DNA of 64,000 nt. Origin: Symsagittifera roscoffensis (Eukaryota > Xenacoelomorpha > Acoela > Convolutidae). Location of the stretch: positions 4,374,539-4,438,538 of the forward strand of contig NC_087070.1 in the NCBI RefSeq assembly GCF_963678635.1, given 5' to 3'. This document shows positions 11,626 through 20,402 of the stretch, in pieces; position 1 is the first letter of the stretch, and the number at the start of each line of letters is the position of its first letter. The translations under genes were made by a program, and so were the position numbers. The notes beneath the pieces were generated by a model. That model ran no database searches, was not told where the DNA came from, and saw only the letters and a program-made list of their open reading frames with translations.

Positions 11626-12224
11626 GTTTTTCTGTTTTTGAAATTTGGATCGATTGAACTAGAGTTAAATGGAGAGCGACTTGATTTAAACAATTGACTA
11701 CGAAGAGTGATCGCAGTTTGTGTTTGAATCGAATTTGAACGTGTGAAATTTTCGTTCCGGTCGAGCTTTTTGGTGCCTAGATAATTAATCGTTTTGACAT
11801 TACTCCACACGGAGTTAATACTACTGCTATCTTGGAATTCTACGCATTTCACGAAATCATCGATTAGTGCTACTACGAAGTTTTCGTCCCAGTACGCCGG
11901 AGGTTGTGGTTTTCCGACCGGGTGTCGCGAGATGTAGTCAATAAGACCCATTTTACTACCAGCCAGGTGGTGTATGTCGAAATCGAATGGAATGAGTCGA
12001 TCAATCCATCTAGTTAACCTACTCTGGTAGGTTTTATTACCCCTATTACTCTTTAAGGCACCAACTAGTGCTTGATGGTCTGTTATTAAAGTAAAGCGTC
12101 TACCGTAAAGATAATACTTGAAGTGCTCAATGGCCCATACTGCGGCCAAAACTCGAGTTCGTTTACCGAGTATTTCTGTTCGCATGAATTCAGAAACCTT
12201 GATGCATATGCTACGGTGGCCCAA
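11622..12224 (-). CDS. Gypsy pol fragment: RNase H C-terminal part and connection
   Basis: Shows the second half of the Ty3/gypsy RNase H (VLAAVWAIEHFKYYLYG, LITDHQALVGAL, SRLTRWIDRLIPFDFDIHHL, GLIDYISRHP), including the catalytic aspartate in TDHQAL and the terminal aspartate in LIDYISR. The first about 25 codons are out of the biological frame. The true frame enters from 12086-12895 at a break near 12150-12165, beside a short G/T run. Confidence 0.8.
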   Translation of the reverse strand: MGHRSICIKVSEFMRTEILGKRTRVLAAVWAIEHFKYYLYGRRFTLITDHQALVGALKSNRGNKTYQSRLTRWIDRLIPFDFDIHHLAGSKMGLIDYISRHPVGKPQPPAYWDENFVVALIDDFVKCVEFQDSSSINSVWSNVKTINYLGTKKLDRNENFTRSNSIQTQTAITLRSQLFKSSRSPFNSSSIDPNFKNRKT

Positions 12225-12895
12225 CCATCCGGTGTGTTTTGTTCAAGGGCCGCGCCTATTCCTTCGCGGCTGGCGTCACAAACAATACGAGTGTCTCTGT
12301 CACTTACGAAGTGTCTGTTTTCCGTAATATTCTTTACGGCATTTAGGATATTTTTAAATGCTTTTCCGTTTTCTTCACTCCAATTGAATTTAAATTTGTT
12401 TGCTGTAGACAATAGTGGTCTTAGGGGATTGCATAATTGAGCTAAATTTGGAATGAACTTGTTTAAATGATGAACAGAGCCCATGAAACTTTTCAATTGT
12501 TTGAATGTTTTTGGATAAGGTAGATTTATTATCGCATCCGTCTCCTTATGCATAGGTGTGGTGCCGTGTTCGTTGATGATAAATCTCAACCATTCTACTT
12601 CCCTACAACCGAATTTACACTTATCGATTGAAATAGCCATGTTTTCCGTATTTAATTTGTTCAAAACTTTGGTCAATTTTTCAATATGTTGCTCTTTTGT
12701 GCCATGTGATATTATTAAAATATCATCTAGAAATGCGAAAGTGTCTTTCTCATTGTTGAGGGTTAGATCGATGGCTTTCTGAAATTGTGCGGGCATATCC
12801 GTTAGCCCGTAGAAACCAGTTTGGAACTGATATGTTCCCGTGGCCTTTCCCCCAATTATGCTGAAGTTACACTGCGTACGAGTTGTTTCGTCCAA
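12086..12895 (-). CDS. Gypsy pol fragment: reverse transcriptase palm/thumb and RNase H start
   Basis: Reverse transcriptase motifs in order: GTYQFQTGFYGLTDMPAQFQ (motif 4 type), FLDDILIIS (the YXDD box, here FLDD), the thumb block EWLRFIINEHG, then RNase H beginning with IVCDASREGIGAAL (first catalytic aspartate) and VAYASRFLNSCEQKYSVNELE (catalytic glutamate). FLDD is common in this branch of gypsy elements. The N-terminal RT part is in the frame at 12925-13404, and the RNase H end is in the frame at 11622-12224. Confidence 0.88.
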   Translation of the reverse strand: MDETTRTQCNFSIIGGKATGTYQFQTGFYGLTDMPAQFQKAIDLTLNNEKDTFAFLDDILIISHGTKEQHIEKLTKVLNKLNTENMAISIDKCKFGCREVEWLRFIINEHGTTPMHKETDAIINLPYPKTFKQLKSFMGSVHHLNKFIPNLAQLCNPLRPLLSTANKFKFNWSEENGKAFKNILNAVKNITENRHFVSDRDTRIVCDASREGIGAALEQNTPDGWATVAYASRFLNSCEQKYSVNELEFWPQYGPLSTSSIIFTVDALL

Positions 12896-12924
12896 TGGCA
12901 GTTGACTGTACGCGTAGCGTAGAT

Positions 12925-13404
12925 CTATTGTTGAGAAATATTTGTACCCTCCTGTGCCGATTTGGCTATATTGTCTAACAGAACGTCAATATTTGGCATC
13001 TGGTACTTATTGTTATGGATCGACTTATTTATTTGTTTAGAGTCCATGGCTAATTTAATTGATCCATCTTTTTTAACAGTGATCACAATAGGGCTTATGA
13101 ACTGGTTGTCATTGCATTTTTCAAGTCGAGTGATGTGGCCTTGGTCAATTAATGATCTAATTTCATGTTCCACCTTCTCTTGTATATGAATGGGAATTCG
13201 GCGCCCCCGTTGTTGTAAGGCCTTGAATTCAGATAAAAATTGTGTATGGACCATATGGTTTTTTGAGCGCCCGATTCGTGTACACAGTCCCGGGTACGTG
13301 GTTCTGACCCACGTTGCAATTTGTGTGTCTGAATTTTCGACACTGTTAACTTGTAGTACTGACTTACCAGCTGGTTTTTTTTTCTTGGTGTAGCTGGATG
13401 CCAA
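12925..13404 (-). CDS. Gypsy pol fragment: RT N-terminal part
   Basis: 159 codons covering the connector after protease and the start of the RT (IPIHIQEKVEHEIRSLIDQG, ISPIVITVKKDGSIKLAMDS, the fingers region). The frame then breaks near 12945-12955. The first palm aspartate motif (YFSTIDLRYAY type) is encoded directly after this in another frame. The switch from the protease frame to this one lies in a run of nine A on the coding strand (T run at 13375-13383). Confidence 0.82.
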   Translation of the reverse strand: MASSYTKKKKPAGKSVLQVNSVENSDTQIATWVRTTYPGLCTRIGRSKNHMVHTQFLSEFKALQQRGRRIPIHIQEKVEHEIRSLIDQGHITRLEKCNDNQFISPIVITVKKDGSIKLAMDSKQINKSIHNNKYQMPNIDVLLDNIAKSAQEGTNISQQ

Positions 13405-13420
13405 TTAGCGGGAGAAGATT

Positions 13421-14059
13421 TCACCCCAAGATGTTCGCGCGCCTGTCGTCCACCACAATGAAAGACGCTGTTTGAATTGTCCAACCTCCCGATTCGATTG
13501 GGGCAGTCAGTCTGCCAAGGGATGGGATTTTGTAGCCATTGTAGCAGACCATTTTGTTAGCTTCGTCGTCATCCCTCATTCTTGTTCTTGCTGCTGACTT
13601 GACTGTTGTAGCCAGAAGGTTGGCTGTTTTCTCGTTTACGAACGATGTTGGTGATCCTGTGTCGGCAATAAAAACGATGTTGTTTTTCTCCGAGCGCACC
13701 CGTATAAGATGTCCTTTGAGATCTGTGTCAAGTAGTTCTTCTGCCCGTCTTGGTTCAAAATTTATCCAGTTTGTGGATGTATCGTCCGGATGGATTAGTT
13801 CCCACCCCGGGATAACGTCACCCGCTTGTAGATAATTGACGTAGGCTGTCATATCGGTGTTTTGAAGGTCTTGTTGTTCTTGATTATCCTCTTGGATTGC
13901 GTTTACATCGCTAGATTTGCAAAGTCTTGCAAAATGACCCCTCTTGGTGCACTTGTTGCAAATTTTGTCCCGCGCCGGACATTGTGCTAAATGAGTTGCT
14001 GAAAATGCATTCCCGCATTTGAAACAGTCTTTCCTTTGTCCGACCTTTTCCGGATAGTT
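13421..14059 (-). CDS. Gypsy gag C-terminus (zinc knuckles) and aspartic protease
   Basis: The frame is open from just after the TGA that ends the gag ORF at 14060. It has two zinc knuckles, CFKCGNAFSATHLAQC (atypical spacing) and CNKCTKRGHFARLC (canonical C-X2-C-X4-H-X4-C), then a retropepsin with the active site VFIADTGSPTSFVN and, near its end, the RANILG block. It is in the same frame as the gag ORF upstream, so one TGA separates gag from nucleocapsid and protease. A second TGA ends it at 13421. Both stops stand where a CGA codon would fit the family pattern, consistent with C-to-T change at CpG. Confidence 0.85.
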   Translation of the reverse strand, partial: NYPEKVGQRKDCFKCGNAFSATHLAQCPARDKICNKCTKRGHFARLCKSSDVNAIQEDNQEQQDLQNTDMTAYVNYLQAGDVIPGWELIHPDDTSTNWINFEPRRAEELLDTDLKGHLIRVRSEKNNIVFIADTGSPTSFVNEKTANLLATTVKSAARTRMRDDDEANKMVCYNGYKIPSLGRLTAPIESGGWTIQTASFIVVDDRRANILG

Positions 14060-14965
14060 TCATGACGTTTGTCCTCCTCTACCGCGTCCACCTCGCTGTT
14101 GAGATCTATATCCACCCCGCTTTTGGACGAAGTTTACCGGTTCAGATTTTATATTTGGCAATCCGGTATGACTATTTGAAGTTCCCTGTTTTCTTATGTA
14201 AACTTGGTTCTCGAGGCCTTTTTCGCGTTTCATTGCGTAGTCCAATGCTTGTGCGGGCGTTTTTGTTTCGGCGAGAAGGTCTTTTTGAACTTCGTCGTTT
14301 GACATGTTTGCCGTAAATAGATCTCTGACTATTTCGGACTCGAGACCTCCGTCGTTGCATGCCGTGCATTTAAAATTTCCTTTTACCACAAGTTCCGTAA
14401 GTCCGCAGTGGAATTCTTCCAGGGATTCTGTTTTCCCCTGTTTGCGTGTAAAAGCTTCGTACCGATCGAATGTTACGTTGCGTTCCTTAACAAACAGTCG
14501 TGTAAGGAGTGTCCAAAACTCTTTGGTGGAGGTATCTTGAATTTTAAGATTTGGATAATATTGTGTTAGTCGTCTTTGGCCCTCCGTCCCCAAACACAAG
14601 TATATGTAACTTCTGCATTTGATATCGGCTTCCTCCCATGGTATGCCGTCGACGGTGGGACCGAGATTATCCAGATGTTGACATTGGTTCTCCCATGCTA
14701 CACGTTTTTCTTGGTTACGTAGGTTTCGATCGCGTATTTGTTTGTCTGTTTCCCCTTCTATATTGAGTTCATAGCCTGGTTCTTGGGGTTTCCGAATAGC
14801 TGGGGGGTTACGTAGAAGTTTGTTCAAATTCATACCATCTTTGGCGATGATGCCAAGAAACAGCTGCTGGTTCCATTTGTCCCACTCTACTGGTGGTTCC
14901 GCGGACGCTTTCTGCCAAAATGGCGTAATCCCCAATGGATTCTTTATGAGTGCTGGCTGCGCCAT
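14060..14965 (-). CDS. Gypsy gag (capsid region)
   Basis: 301 codons, MAQPALIKNPLGITPFWQ at the start. It has a capsid-like helical middle (RSYIYLCLGTEGQRRL, FWTLLTRLFVKERNVTFDRY, QGKTESLEEFHCGLTELV) of the type seen in Ty3/gypsy gag, and ends in an RG-rich basic stretch (YRSQQRGGRGRGG). The ATG at 14965 is unusual. Its A is the last base of the 5' LTR and its TG opens the primer-binding site, so the first codons are templated by the tRNA-complementary sequence. The product would form the virus-like particle. Confidence 0.85.
   Translation of the reverse strand: MAQPALIKNPLGITPFWQKASAEPPVEWDKWNQQLFLGIIAKDGMNLNKLLRNPPAIRKPQEPGYELNIEGETDKQIRDRNLRNQEKRVAWENQCQHLDNLGPTVDGIPWEEADIKCRSYIYLCLGTEGQRRLTQYYPNLKIQDTSTKEFWTLLTRLFVKERNVTFDRYEAFTRKQGKTESLEEFHCGLTELVVKGNFKCTACNDGGLESEIVRDLFTANMSNDEVQKDLLAETKTPAQALDYAMKREKGLENQVYIRKQGTSNSHTGLPNIKSEPVNFVQKRGGYRSQQRGGRGRGGQTS
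14948..14964 (-). promoter_or_regulatory. Primer-binding site of the gypsy element
   Basis: On the minus strand the bases directly following the 5' LTR read TGGCGCAGCCAGCACTC. TGG complements the CCA end of a tRNA and there is no spacer from the LTR. The GCGCAG start is reminiscent of tRNA-Ser-primed gypsy elements, but the tRNA is not proven. The site doubles as the first codons of gag. Confidence 0.8.
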
Positions 14966-15313
14966 GTTATACCCTCAGCCGTTAGGTGAGGTATAAGATA
15001 GTTGTTCAAAGTCTATGCTGAGCGCTAACTGAGAAATAAGAAATAGAACGATTAAGATCACAACTTAAATTCATCGGTCTATGTTTAAGTCTGGATGACG
15101 CTGACCTCGAAGCATTTGAGATACAGCGTTTCATAATAACTAATACATATGTTGTTAGGTATAGATAGATACTTATTTAATCCTCAGACTTCTATATGTA
15201 TTATGTAATCAGTTAGGTCTATAATATGTAAACATTACCAACTGGTAGTTTTAGCACCTAATTGTACATTGTTTATAAAGGGATGTTTTACTACGATATC
15301 CGTATGGATAACA
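14965..15313 (-). repeat. 5' LTR of the gypsy element
   Basis: 349 bp, nearly identical to 8153-8501. On the minus strand it runs from TGTTATCCAT at 15313 to GGGTATAACA at 14965. It should contain the promoter. An A/T-rich TATAAA on the plus strand (inside TTTATAAAGG) is TTTATAA on the transcribed strand and could serve as a TATA element. Confidence 0.95.
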
Positions 15314-15371
15314 AAACCTTAAAAGGCAGTCGGAACATTCAGGGTTTCGCCCTGATACGAGCAGTCTTGTT
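15314..15371. mobile_element. Fold-back element, second copy, right terminus
   Basis: After the gypsy TSD the right terminus of the fold-back element resumes: AAACCTTAAAAGGCAGTCGG through CTGATACGAGCAGTCTTGTT, ending at 15371. Removing the gypsy element and one AAACC copy restores a terminus matching 5360-5420. Confidence 0.85.
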
Positions 15372-15847
15372 GTTGTTTTGTTTTTCTTATTCTTTTGTTT
15401 TTGATATCCACGCATAATCAGCTGCCAAATTTTTCCATTAGCTTACCAGTTTCGAGAAAAGTAGGTTTGAAGTTTTTGATTTTTCGTCTAATTTCGAGCA
15501 AGGAACGCGATCGATTAACGCTTGTTTAATAGAAATTTAGAATATTAGGAAAAAATCAATAGTTTTACTATATAAAAACTTGGTTTTGGAGTTTTATTTA
15601 GCGCTCGTTTTTTTTCAAAAAATCTATCTTTTTCGATAAAAATTTTTAATTGTTGTGCAAAAAATTAGAAACAACTTTTTTCAAATTTTTTTCATTTTTT
15701 TTTGTTTTTCTTCCTTTTTTTGAAGTCAATTGTTCTCTATCAGGCCTAACTAACTGATTTTCTACACGATCTTATAGTTATAGAATCACAAAAAATTCTA
15801 GAATCACACAAATTTTTTTTCAATATTTTGTTAATAATATGGCCGAA

Positions 15848-15908
15848 AAACTTCTTAAAGGGCTGCCGAAACATTAAAAGGTTCGCTCTGATACGAGCAG
15901 TCTTGTTT
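15848..15908. repeat. Fold-back element terminus, degraded third copy
   Basis: AAGGGCTGCCGAAACATT and CTGATACGAGCAGTCTTGTT match the right terminus of the fold-back family. No second end was found nearby, so it is a truncated relic. Confidence 0.65.
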
Positions 15909-16101
15909 CTCTATAAGACTCAGTTTTTTTACAATTATTGTTTGGTTTTGAGAGTCCAAATTTATGGTTCATCAAATGAAATTTTAGCATCAAATGATTT
16001 TTAGCAAAAACTATTCGAGACCAGCTATAGTGTTATTAATACGATATCAGACGCAAAAGATTTCATTTTGCCTTTACATAGCACTTTATTATTTGTTTCA
16101 G

Positions 16102-16453
16102 CAACGCGGAAGCTAGTCTATACGAACCTGACAGCTATACACTCGCAAATGAAGTTAAGAGTGCTTTCTCGTTGGGAACACCAATAAAGACTGGTACTTG
16201 GATTTTTGAAAAGACTACAATCAATCCAGAAAAATTTTGGACGGGATTCTACAATGATAACTGGAACGGTTCTTTTCATGGTGTGAGACATCATGAAATA
16301 GCAGAAGAAATTCCCTGGTGTGCAAATGAGCCGGGAAACACTGCTGGCAACGAGTACTGTGTTCATTGGTTACCGGGATCAGATTGCTTGCACGACATGC
16401 CCTGCAAAAGGGATTCAATAAAAGCTATCTGCGAAATAAAAAACACCAATTAG
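16102..16453 (+). CDS. C-type lectin-like secreted protein, exon 2 (terminal)
   Basis: Begins right after the acceptor ATTTGTTTCAG. Its first base completes the codon split by the intron, and it runs to TAG at 16451-16453. It encodes residues 53-169 of the CTLD. Landmarks are the WIGL-like FWTGF (Trp99), WCANEPG (Cys126, with EPG at 129-131 in place of the calcium-site EPN), Cys139, Cys148, LHD at 149-151 in place of WND, Cys154 and the final Cys163 (KAICEI). The fold is therefore complete, but both calcium/sugar-binding motifs are altered, so carbohydrate binding cannot be assumed. Six cysteines in canonical order plus one pair support extracellular disulphide bonding. The last about 120 codons are open with no stop. 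Confidence 0.85.
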
Positions 16454-19400
16454 CACTGCGACAAACTTGAAGACAGCTGTACAAAACCAACAAAGCTTGA
16501 AGACACAGTACTCGATCAAGCCCAACTTCATCTTATTATTAGTATCTGGGAGCGCAACTATGCGTTGATTACTTGACCACCTAAAGTCTTCTTTTTAAAG
16601 TTCCTGTAACGACTTCCATATTTGCGTGGCTCAATGAGAAATTTAACCTTTATGAATGTTTTTTCATTAACTGTGAGGCAAAAAAAACTTGCTGGAGGGT
16701 TCAAAGACGATGAAAACTTTTTGACGGAGAAAAGTTACGAAACGCAATCAAAAATCAAACGACGCTCCCGAAACAGCTTCGTACATGCATTTTCGCCAGT
16801 AAATATGAAATTCAAGCTATTAATTGGCACCTTTAAAAAATTTAGAGTGTATAAAATTGTTTTTAAAATAGTTTGTATTATAAGAATTACCTTAATTTAA
16901 TTTAGAGTTGCCATTTCTAAAAAAAAACATTTATATTATACATTAAAGCAGGCTGTTCACAAAAGGAGGGGACAATTTCCATAAATTTTTGAGTTTTAGG
17001 TCAACCAAGTTACCTTGAAATCTAAAATGACTGTCGGACTTGTCTACTCAATCGTTGTTGTTTTAATCAGGTACCTTGACTTGGCCGTTAGATTATTTAT
17101 ATTATAATCTGCCATATAATAATTGATATCTCTAGGTCTCTTGAACTATTAGCTCCTGGTAAAAAATGGTACCTGGTAAAAAGCTACTATGGTACCTGGT
17201 AAAAAATCTCTCCTTTTGCCAAGGGTAAAGACTTAGTTGGTTGAATATATCACATCGATTTCCGATCAAATTGCTCATTCAACTCGAAATACGACCCGAT
17301 TTACACGATTTACAAAGATTTGTATATTTAAATAATAATAATGCAGTATATATATTACAAACAACCCAAAGACGAGCAGCCGGAAACTTGACAATCTAAT
17401 CACACTTCAACTACGGAATGGTAAAACCCACCTGACATGCTGCCTACAGTCACTACACTCAATGGATTTAGAGTACGACTTGGCATCGCAAAAAAGGAAT
17501 TCCATTGCAACAGAACAATGGCCATCTCGATGTTCAGGTATAGGTACAGATCCAAGTCACCAGGCATTGCATCCAAGCTCAAACTTCTCGCCCTTTCCAA
17601 ACGAGATCGAAAACACAGTTCTCTACCAAACAAGAACTAACGATCATATCAAACCATTTGGAAATCAGATTGACTTTGTCGGCAGTCACAGTCATTTTTG
17701 AATGACAAACTGATATCCACCATTCCAGCTTCTTGGAGCTTCCTTGTACAAGAACGGAACAGAAATGATGCTCGCGACATACAACGAACTTCATCCTTCC
17801 TCCATCGCAGATGAATATAAAGTAATAAAAAACTAAAACTCTCAAATCCCGGATGGGTGGAACCAGATCTAAACTTGATTTATACTATTGGTTATTATAA
17901 TGATATTTTATCCCTATAAAATATTAATTACCAACCAATCAAATTCCATCAAACTAATACCCCACTTATTTAAAAAGTGTTGAAATTTTTTGTAATTTTA
18001 ACACCAGAACAGTTTGAATTAAACTTAGAATACAGGTGTTCTCAATCTGGAAATAACTCGCGCAAACCGGTGTACACTTGATCTATTGAGACTAGGAGAC
18101 ATAAGAGTAAGATTAACATTGGTATTAGACTAAGAAGTTGCACGAATCTATCCGGCCAAAAACAAGATAGCGTGACGAGCAGACGGTGTACCTTATCTGA
18201 AATTACTCTATGAGTACAGTACCAAGTACATAACTCAGCAACTTTCCGAGGGTTATCACGGCAGCCGATGCACAACCAAAACCCAGAAGCTGTAATCTCA
18301 GGGGTTCGGAGCCAAAGAGTTGCAAACTGCAAACTGCAACACTGCAAGAGTAATACCGCAAGGGCAATACTACAAAACTGCAAGGGCAGTTTGCCATGTG
18401 GAACCATCTTAACTCTCGATAAATAACCTTTGGACAGTTGCCGAACTGATAATATGCATCAAAAATTTGCCGTCGAGTCACATACAATCAAATTTTAATG
18501 GCCACAAGTTAAGATGCAAGCGCAGCATGAAATATTAAAAAATTAGCGGGACGAGTTTTCAGCTTCTGTTAAACGGATTTTTTTTTGTTAGTAGGATTCA
18601 ATAAAAACCCAAATTTCAAAATTGTCTGTTTACTTTTCAAATCAATTTTTGAATCAATAACAAACCAAACAGAGCTGGTCATACATAGTGAAAAGCATCA
18701 AAGTTGAAACCATTCAACAAAATTCAGGGTGAAAATAGACGATGTTGGAAAAGTTAAAAAATCAAATCATATTTTTAGCAGTAACTTTAGACTAATTTTT
18801 TTTCTAAAGTAAATATAAATGTGTTTTAAAATGGCCTGCGTAACAAAGCACTTCAACCAGTAAATGAAAATCAACAACAAAAACTCACTCTTTAAAATGA
18901 AGGCTTTACTTATAGGCCATTTGCATTACCCAGCAAAACTTTTAAACGGTATAACAACCAATCCATGGAAACCAATACGAAAGTAACTAAACTGGGTAAT
19001 GAAGATTTGCTGGTTTGGAATTAAACTTGAATCTTCATCTGACCTCAAGCTGAAATACCATATATTAGGAGCTCCATTGTTTTTTGTTTAAAATTGGTCT
19101 GTCATCTCTTGAAAGTCAAACTGAATTTCTTGCCAGCGTACACAAGAATCTATTAAAAGAATAAAGCAATTGACGAAATCAAAAAAAAACTTACAAAAAC
19201 GTTCGGCAGTCATTATATCAGCAAACAATTGAGCTTTCCCGTTTTAATTTTCAGAACTGAAATTTAAATTGAATTAATCTTGCATATCATGTCATAAAAT
19301 TTCATTTTGCAATGAAAGTATTCGTTTCTTTGCGAAAAACCAATTTGGAAAAGTCATCATCGCTATTTTGCTTGGATAATTACTATGATTATTAAAACGG

Positions 19401-19479
19401 ATTTAGTGGTGAACACCATCAAGGGTTTTCGGGACAAAAAACAATGGTGAGTTCAATTCGTTAAAAGTCAACACGTCAT
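16454..19479. other. Intergenic, AT-rich, no feature recognised
   Basis: Includes the lectin 3' flank. Short open frames on both strands (for example near 17437-17700 and 18042-18487) have no recognisable domain, codon pattern or splice structure. The sequence near 17345-17860 is less AT-rich and could be an old element, but I cannot place it. Confidence 0.4.
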
Positions 19480-20230
19480 TCAGTCTTCTATGTACATTGA
19501 TTGCTCTGTGAGTAGTTCGAGATGAAGTCAGTCAAGAAGAGTTTGAGTAGTTTCTTCTTGAGCTCAATCGTGATCAATAAAAATTAACCTCTCGTAATAG
19601 ATTGGTATCAGTAACTTGCTCATCACCTTTCTTCGTAGATCTGCTGCACTGCAACAAGATTACGGGCTAGTATGATATGAGTGTTTGAGAAGTTCCAGGC
19701 TCTCGCGGTGATGAGTTTGAAAAATTGCAGATGTAGCAGTTGTTTAGTAATTTCGATAGAAGCAAAAAAGAATCGACTAATTACAGAAAATTAGGAAAAG
19801 TTAGGTTGTCTAGCTTATTAAAAGATCATTTTTGAATCAATTTGAGTCGCGATAATTGAAGCAATGGCTGTTGATGCGTAGATCAATATGGTAATTCCAT
19901 GGCTTTGTACAGTTTAAGTTTAGATTTATTCAATGGAATTGGCGATTGTCTCTTAGAACAGAATATGGAAATGGTTTATGGTGATGAGAATGCCGAGATC
20001 TGGTTGCTCGACATTTGTTTCTTTATCGTTGGAGAGTTCTTAAAGTAGAGTTCGCATTTCTCAAAGGTGCGCTAACGCAGTGTTTGCATTTCTTAACGTT
20101 GAATGTCAGTTTGTTAGCCGTTGACCATTGGTATAACTTGCCAAAGTGTTGAGGAAAATTCGTTTTGGGCATTGGTACTTTCGAAAAGCGATATATCGAG
20201 ATCTCTGGTTTTGCCATCTCGATGAACAAA
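19480..20230 (-). pseudogene. Probable LINE reverse-transcriptase remnant
   Basis: On the minus strand the frame at 20023-20229 contains KLYQWSTANKLTFNVKKCK, which matches the segment after the YADD box of jockey/CR1-type non-LTR reverse transcriptases (typically a ...W...N..KC pattern). Further along the same strand, in shifting frames, NYHIDLRIN and SKLLIPIYYERL fit the later parts of such RTs. Multiple stops and frameshifts show it is dead. No 5' or 3' end of the element could be defined. Confidence 0.4.
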
Positions 20231-20308
20231 ATTACAATGGAAGGGTAGTCAACTTGAAATAGATGAGTTCGACCGTTGAGGTAGCTGTATTAACTGCCCT
20301 AGTCGATC

Positions 20309-20402
20309 AAGGGAGGTTATCTTGCAAGAATCTTGCAAAAGAGGGTTATCTTGCAAGATCTTGCAAGATGGAGGTTATCTTGCAAGAATCTTGGAAGAGG
20401 TA
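20309..20402. repeat. Short tandem repeat, about three units
   Basis: Imperfect tandem copies of a unit of about 30 bp built on GGTTATCTTGCAAGA and ATCTTGCAAGA, starting near 20309 and ending near 20402. The unit itself contains TCTTGCAAGA, a perfect palindrome. Confidence 0.7.

Larger units (their letters stand above)
8153..15313 (-). mobile_element. Ty3/gypsy LTR retrotransposon, 7.16 kb, full length but with broken ORFs
   Basis: This is a complete LTR element transcribed on the minus strand: 349-bp LTRs at both ends (TG...CA), 5-bp target duplication AAACC at 8148-8152 and 15314-15318, primer-binding site next to the 5' LTR, and a polypurine tract next to the 3' LTR. Inside, in minus-strand order, are gag with two zinc knuckles, aspartic protease, reverse transcriptase, RNase H, integrase and a long C-terminal extension. 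The order PR-RT-RH-IN and the RT motifs are Ty3/gypsy type. It is inserted in the right arm of a fold-back element inside the lectin intron, antisense to the lectin gene. The LTRs differ at one position that I can see, yet the coding region has two in-frame TGA codons and about five frame breaks. Confidence 0.93.
2687..16101 (+). other. 13.4-kb phase-2 intron of the lectin gene, filled with transposons
   Basis: The intron runs from donor GTGAGT at 2687 to acceptor ATTTGTTTCAG ending at 16101. Most of its length is accounted for by nested mobile elements: a fold-back element (3950-5420), a second decayed fold-back copy (about 6190-15371) carrying a hAT-type miniature element and a gypsy LTR element, and a short third remnant (15848-15908). 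The remaining parts (2687-3949, 5421-6189, 15372-15847 and 15909-16101) are AT-rich and show no gene or recognisable repeat. Confidence 0.7.

Noticed and set aside
13370..13390. A-run between protease and RT frames of the gypsy element as a programmed -1 frameshift site.
   Set aside because: The frame change needed is +1 relative to the protease frame and the A AAA AAC phase does not fit. The protease frame also stops before the run.
17345..17870. Less AT-rich patch with overlapping short frames as a gene.
   Set aside because: No frame exceeds 90 codons, none shows a known motif, and no splice structure links them.
20309..20402. Tandem repeat as a CRISPR-like array.
   Set aside because: The units are contiguous and imperfect with no unique spacers, in a eukaryotic genome.
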